Below, piece by piece: positions 60,466 through 64,000 of a stretch of DNA of 64,000 nt (position 1 is the first letter of the stretch; the number at the start of each line of letters is the position of its first letter). The DNA is from Burkholderiales bacterium (GTDB lineage Bacteria; Pseudomonadota; Gammaproteobacteria; Burkholderiales; Casimicrobiaceae). The notes beneath the pieces are model-generated. The model ran no database searches and was not told the origin of the DNA. It saw nothing but the letters and a program-made list of their open reading frames with translations. The stretch is taken from NCBI GenBank assembly GCA_015075645.1, contig JABTUF010000003.1, forward strand, positions 496,001 through 560,000, given 5' to 3'. The position numbers and the translations under genes are program-made.

Positions 60466-60740
60466 ATGTTCCAGTATCGAGCGGTCCTGGTGCGGCTGCG
60501 CCAGGGCGATTCCGAGCGCGACGTCGCGCGCGCAAGGCTGATGGGGCGGCGCAAGGTGGCCGCGTTTCGGGCGCTGGCGGTGCAGCGTGGCTGGCTCGAC
60601 GCCGGCACGCCGCTGCCGGAGGACGCGCAGATTGCCTCGGTCGTCGGCGAGGCACGCCGGGCGCGCAGCACGATTTCCTCGGTCGAGCCGTTTCGCGAGC
60701 TGGTCGGGCGTTGGAACGCGCAAGGTGTGCAGGGCATGGC
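60466..60740 (+). pseudogene. IS21-family transposase IstA, N-terminal fragment
   Basis: From ATG 60466 (AGGAGA upstream) the ORF reads FQYRAVLVRLRQGDSERDVA, ARLMGRRKVAAFRAL, then RGWLDAGTPLPEDAQIASVV and STISSVEPFRELVGRWNAQG, the N-terminal helix-turn-helix region of IstA. Homology stops near codon 92 and the rest of the frame (to 60888) is Ser/Arg-rich and non-homologous. No catalytic DDE domain and no istB follow, so the element is inactive. The start region with 25-bp repeats suggests it is the left part of an element broken by deletion. Confidence 0.75.
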
Positions 60741-60911
60741 GACGAGCACTTCGATGAGCGCCCGAACGCGTCCTTCGTCCATCAGCCTTTGCCAGCGGTG
60801 CGCGAGGTCGAGCGCGCGCATCAAAGCCCACTGCCTGGCGGCAGGCGCCCCGGACCCGATAAGATCTCGCGCAGCGCGGCGCAATTGAAGGGTCACCCGC
60901 TCTGCGGACAT
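60741..60911 (-). pseudogene. Possible remnant of a recombinase-associated accessory ORF
   Basis: On the minus strand from an ATG at 60911 the translation contains RALDLAHRWQRLMDEGRVRA, which looks like the N-terminal block of small proteins often found beside site-specific recombinases in integrated elements. It runs into the IS21 fragment and is not intact. Similarity is judged by eye only; no function can be assigned. Confidence 0.3.
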
Positions 60912-61001
60912 GGCGGCGTGCGCGTGCCGGAACGCTTGCGCCCCGCCCGCCTTGCCCCGACGATTGCCGGGCCCCCGTCCGACAACCACCAGCGCCGCAC
61001 C

Positions 61002-61790
61002 TTGAACCTCCTCGCCTTCAAGCTCCTCATCACGCCGCTGCTCCTCGTGGGCGCGAGCCTCGCCATCCGGCGCTGGGGTGAACGGATCGGCGGCTTCATC
61101 GTCGGGCTGCCGCTGACGTCGGGCCCGATCTCGGTGTTCCTCGCGCTCGAGCAGGGACCGATGTTCGCCGCGCAGGCGGCGTCGGGCTCGCTCATCGCGA
61201 CCGCGGCGCAGGCGGCGCTGGCGCTCGCCTGGTGCCTGCTGGCGACACGGGGCTGGCCAATCGCACTGGCGGGCGGTTGCGCGTCGTTCGTCGTCACCGC
61301 GATTCCGCTTCAGCTCGCGGACTTCTCGCAGGGCACGCTCTTCTCCGTTGCACTCGTGGCGGTGCTGATCTCGCTGCGGTCGAGCCCGCGCGGCGAGGTC
61401 GAGGACAACCGTCTTGCGCCGCCCTGGTGGGATCTGCCGGCGCGCGTCGCGCTCGTCGTCAGCCTGATCGTCGCGGTGACGCTCGTCGCCCCCTACGTCG
61501 GCCCGGTGATGAGCGGCGTGCTCGCCGCGTTTCCGCTGATGGGCGTGATCCTCGCGCTGTTCGCGCACCGCATGGCCGGTCCCGCCGCGGCGCAGCACGT
61601 GATGCACGGGATGGTCGCCGGGCTCTTCGGGTTCGCGGTGTTCTTCTACGCGCTGGGCCTGATGCTGCCGCGGTTCGATCTCGTCGTGTCCTACGCCGTC
61701 GCGATCGTCGCGGCGCTGCTGGCGCAGGGGATCTCGTTCCAGCGCATGCGACGCGGCCGCCGGAGTGTCGAGTCGCGGCGTGCGGAATGA
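61002..61790 (+). CDS. Polytopic membrane protein of unknown function
   Basis: 262 residues with about eight helices in two similar halves: GFIVGLPLTSGPISVFLAL in the first and PVMSGVLAAFPLMGVILALF in the second, suggesting an internal duplication. The start is uncertain: TTG 61002 gives NLLAFKLLITPLLLVG as the first helix and is the best fit; the same frame is open further upstream (to about 60402) but that stretch lies in mobile-element debris. No known family recognised. It stands alone between the mobile debris and the ABC transporter genes. Confidence 0.7.
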   Translation: MNLLAFKLLITPLLLVGASLAIRRWGERIGGFIVGLPLTSGPISVFLALEQGPMFAAQAASGSLIATAAQAALALAWCLLATRGWPIALAGGCASFVVTAIPLQLADFSQGTLFSVALVAVLISLRSSPRGEVEDNRLAPPWWDLPARVALVVSLIVAVTLVAPYVGPVMSGVLAAFPLMGVILALFAHRMAGPAAAQHVMHGMVAGLFGFAVFFYALGLMLPRFDLVVSYAVAIVAALLAQGISFQRMRRGRRSVESRRAE

Positions 61791-61906
61791 CACCGGCGCA
61801 GTTGCGCGACAGGTCGCAAGGAACCCGCTCGAACTCGATTCGCCGTCCTCGCGGGCGCCGGCAACCATGCATAACGTTCTGGAATGAACTTCCGGCAATT
61901 CGTCAA

Positions 61907-61936
61907 TTGACGGTCGGCGAATCGCCCTCCTACCAT
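61907..61936 (+). promoter_or_regulatory. Sigma-70 promoter of the ABC transporter operon
   Basis: TTGACG (61907-61912), 18-bp spacer, TACCAT (61931-61936), about 70 bp before the ATPase ATG. The -35 overlaps the dyad CAATT-CGTC-AATTG (about 61896-61909). Confidence 0.5.
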
Positions 61937-62005
61937 GGGCGCGCGTTGTGGTGCGCGCCGTCGAGACCGGTCGGCAGCGCGTCGTGACCCGGAGGCGTAG
62001 CGGCG

Positions 62006-63202
62006 ATGTCGAGCAGGCAGGACGCGGAGCGGCCGATCCTGGAGATCCAGCGGGTCAGCAAGCGCTTCGGCGAGTTCACCGCCGTCGATGACGTGTCGAT
62101 ATCGGTCAGGCGCGGCGAGTTCCTGACGTTCCTCGGGCCGAGCGGCTGCGGCAAGACGACGCTGTTGCGCATCATCGCGGGTTTCGAAACACCGACCCGG
62201 GGAGACGTGCGCATCGGCGGCCTCTCGATGGCCCGCGTCAGGCCCTACAGGCGGCCGGTCGGGATCGTGTTCCAGAACCTCGCCCTGTTTCCGCACCTGT
62301 CGGTCGGTGAGAACGTCGCGTTCGGCCTCGCAGCGCGCCGAGTCGCGAATGCCCAACGCCGCAGGCAGGTCGCGGACGCCCTCGGACTGGTCGAGTTGGC
62401 CGGGCTGGAGCGGCGCCGGATCCACGAGTTGAGCGGGGGTCAGAAGCAGCGGGTCGCGCTGGCGAGGGCGCTCGTTCTGCAGCCGGACGTCCTGTTGCTC
62501 GACGAACCGCTGGGCGCATTGGACCTGAAGCTGCGTCGCCAGTTGCAATACGAACTGAAGGAGATCCAGCGCCGCGTCGGCACGACATTCCTGTTCGTGA
62601 CGCACGACCAGGAAGAAGCGCTGACCATGTCCGACCGGATCGCCGTGTTCCATCGCGGGCGGATCGAGCAGATCGACGAGCCGGAGGCCGTCTATCGGCG
62701 CCCGTCCAGCGCCTTCGTCGCGCGCTTCGTCGGCGATACCAATCTGCTCGAGGGCAAGGTGCGGACCGTGGGTTCGGAATGGCTCGAAATCGAACTCGGA
62801 TCCCTGGTGGGCAAGGTGCGGCTGCCCGCCGCGACGCAGGTCGAGGCGGGCAGCCGCGTCATGCTCTCGGTGCGGCCGGAGCACGTTCGACTGGGCGACG
62901 AAGCGCTGTCCGCGGGCGCGGGTTCGAGTGCGACGGTCGAAGGCCGGGCGTACGTCGGCGCGACCACCCGCTACGTCCTGCGCGCCGCCGGCATGTCGAT
63001 CGTCGCACAGGTGTCGAGCGCCGACGCCGGCGGTCGAACCTACCGGATCGGAGAAACCGTGCCGCTCTCCCTCGGCCTCGACCACGCCGCGCTCGTGCCG
63101 GACCGCGAGTCCGTGGCGGCGGCGCCGGTCGCGCCGATGCCCGGCCGTTCGGCGCAGGGCGACGCCAGAACCGAACCAGACGCATCACCCCGAGCAACAT
63201 GA
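62006..63202 (+). CDS. ABC transporter ATP-binding protein, PotA/FbpC type
   Basis: 398 residues. Walker A GPSGCGKTT (44-52), Q-loop VFQNLALFPHLSV, signature LSGGQKQRVALARAL, Walker B DVLLLDEPLGALD and the H-loop VTHDQEEALTMSDRI. The C-terminal TOBE-like domain (about 255-370) with SVRPEHVRLG is typical of spermidine/putrescine and iron ATPases, and a Pro/Ala tail ends it. A periplasmic binding protein gene follows after 26 bp; permeases should lie beyond the window. Confidence 0.92.
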   Translation: MSSRQDAERPILEIQRVSKRFGEFTAVDDVSISVRRGEFLTFLGPSGCGKTTLLRIIAGFETPTRGDVRIGGLSMARVRPYRRPVGIVFQNLALFPHLSVGENVAFGLAARRVANAQRRRQVADALGLVELAGLERRRIHELSGGQKQRVALARALVLQPDVLLLDEPLGALDLKLRRQLQYELKEIQRRVGTTFLFVTHDQEEALTMSDRIAVFHRGRIEQIDEPEAVYRRPSSAFVARFVGDTNLLEGKVRTVGSEWLEIELGSLVGKVRLPAATQVEAGSRVMLSVRPEHVRLGDEALSAGAGSSATVEGRAYVGATTRYVLRAAGMSIVAQVSSADAGGRTYRIGETVPLSLGLDHAALVPDRESVAAAPVAPMPGRSAQGDARTEPDASPRAT

Positions 63203-63228
63203 TCGACCCAACGAGGAGGAGCAGGAAC

Positions 63229-64000
63229 ATGCGATTGACATCGATCGTGGCGGGCGTCGTTGCAGCGATTGCGACGCTGTCCGCCGACGTGCACGCGCAG
63301 GACATCACGATGGCGACGTTCGGCGGCGGCGTGGAGAAGGTCTGGGAGACGGCGTTCGCGCAGCCGTTCGCCCGCTCCACCGGGGCCACGGTGAAGATCG
63401 TCCCTGTGCCCAGCCCGGAGGCGCAGTTGCGCAACCCGGCGTCCCGGTCCCAGTACAACGTGGCCCTGGTCACCTATCCGCAGGCCGCGAACCTGCTCAG
63501 GGACGGGCTGATCGAGACGTTCGCGAGCGCCGATCTTCCGGCCGCCGCGGCCACCGACCAGAAGTACCTGATGAAGGCGCCGGACGGCAGGCTGGCGGGC
63601 GCGAGCCCCTACTTCATGTACTACGGCATCGCCATCAACACCACGCAGGCGAAGAAGAGCGACTTCACCTCCTGGTCCAACCTCGCCGACCCGAAGTGGA
63701 AGGGAAAGATCGCGCTGACCCGTCCGATCTATCTCTCGTCGTACGACCTGCCGATGCTGGCGATCGCCCAGGGCGGGAGCGAGAAGGACATCGGTCCGGG
63801 TGTCGATCTGCTGAAGCGGATCGCGCCCAACGCCCTGACCCAGTACAGCTCGATCGCGCACATGAACGGCCTCCTCACGCGCGGCGAAGTGGCCGCCGGA
63901 TCCTACTACTCGGGACGCGTGTGGCAGATGCGCCACGAGGGGGTGAAGGACGTCGACATGGTCATCCCCAGGGAAGGGGCGCTGATGATTCCGTACATCG
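63229..64000 (+). CDS. Periplasmic substrate-binding protein, PotD/Fbp-like (3' end cut)
   Basis: 257 codons visible from ATG 63229 (strong GAGGAGG Shine-Dalgarno). Signal peptide RLTSIVAGVVAAIATLSADV with cleavage after VHAQ or nearby, then DITMATFGGGVEKVWETAF, typical of extracellular binding proteins for polyamines, iron or similar ligands (LADPKWKGKIALTRP is characteristic, as is PYFMYYGIAINT). Pairs with the ATPase upstream. The ligand cannot be told: the class also includes thiamine and phosphonate binders. Stop codon and permeases are outside the window. Confidence 0.9.
   Translation, partial: MRLTSIVAGVVAAIATLSADVHAQDITMATFGGGVEKVWETAFAQPFARSTGATVKIVPVPSPEAQLRNPASRSQYNVALVTYPQAANLLRDGLIETFASADLPAAAATDQKYLMKAPDGRLAGASPYFMYYGIAINTTQAKKSDFTSWSNLADPKWKGKIALTRPIYLSSYDLPMLAIAQGGSEKDIGPGVDLLKRIAPNALTQYSSIAHMNGLLTRGEVAAGSYYSGRVWQMRHEGVKDVDMVIPREGALMIPYI

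Overview
The window is about 64 kb of very GC-rich, densely packed bacterial chromosome with strong G/C third-position bias. The gene set fits a Gram-negative proteobacterium, most likely a betaproteobacterium. It includes an exbB-exbD-lpxK-trm112-kdsB-adk block, a GlrK/QseG/GlrR-type two-component locus, a one-piece tmRNA with the tag ANDETYALAA, a K+-insensitive H+-pyrophosphatase and a PPi-type phosphofructokinase. The lineage is inferred from gene content only. Almost all of the sequence is core chromosome; the one clearly accessory stretch lies downstream of ssrA.

Layout. 1-3.7 kb (minus strand): queuosine genes queA and tgt, separated by a small secreted, C-terminally anchored protein, then tRNA-Leu(CAA) and folA. 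3.8-8.0 kb: glrK - qseG-like lipoprotein - glrR, followed by what looks like a complete GlrR/sigma-54/IHF-controlled short transcript encoding a 50-residue protein. 8.1-14.1 kb: thyA, an ArsR-type regulator with a near-perfect palindromic operator, an LplT-PlsC fusion and a large DUF2339 membrane protein. 14.0-19.5 kb: a sirtuin gene broken by an internal deletion, aroC, xseA and glnS. 19.56-19.83 kb: an inverted-repeat element edged by heptamer tandem repeats. 19.9-25.9 kb: htpX, a secreted protein, an H1/SWIB-type protein, pdxH, an MFS transporter, msrA and a YihY-family protein. 26-31 kb: exbB, exbD, lpxK, trm112, kdsB, adk and a glycosyltransferase. 31-35.7 kb: pfp, a DsbA-fold isomerase, and hppA fused to an OmpA-like domain.

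35.9-39.8 kb is a tight unit of an ANL-type ligase, an ACAD11-like acyl-CoA dehydrogenase and an APH-like kinase; by analogy with Lva enzymes and ACAD10/11 it may degrade 4-hydroxy acids. 39.9-47.7 kb: ggt, NDH-2, MarC-like, a phospholipid-methyltransferase-like protein, cytochrome b561, cytochrome c', a metallo-beta-lactamase and an HDOD protein. 47.9-54.1 kb: mfd, an EamA transporter and manC. 54.2-57.7 kb: an orphan Fis-type HTH protein, two response regulators, a CHASE3 histidine kinase and a lipocalin. 57.9-60.9 kb: ssrA followed by two toxin-antitoxin modules and IS21 debris. 61-64 kb: a membrane protein and the start of a polyamine/iron-type ABC transporter operon that runs off the window.

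Functional threads: folate/thymidylate (folA, thyA), queuosine (queA, tgt), LPS (lpxK, kdsB), PPi-linked energy metabolism (pfp, hppA), envelope sensing (glrKGR, exbBD), and stress or trans-translation (ssrA, TA modules, htpX). No CRISPR array, rRNA operon or complete insertion sequence was seen.
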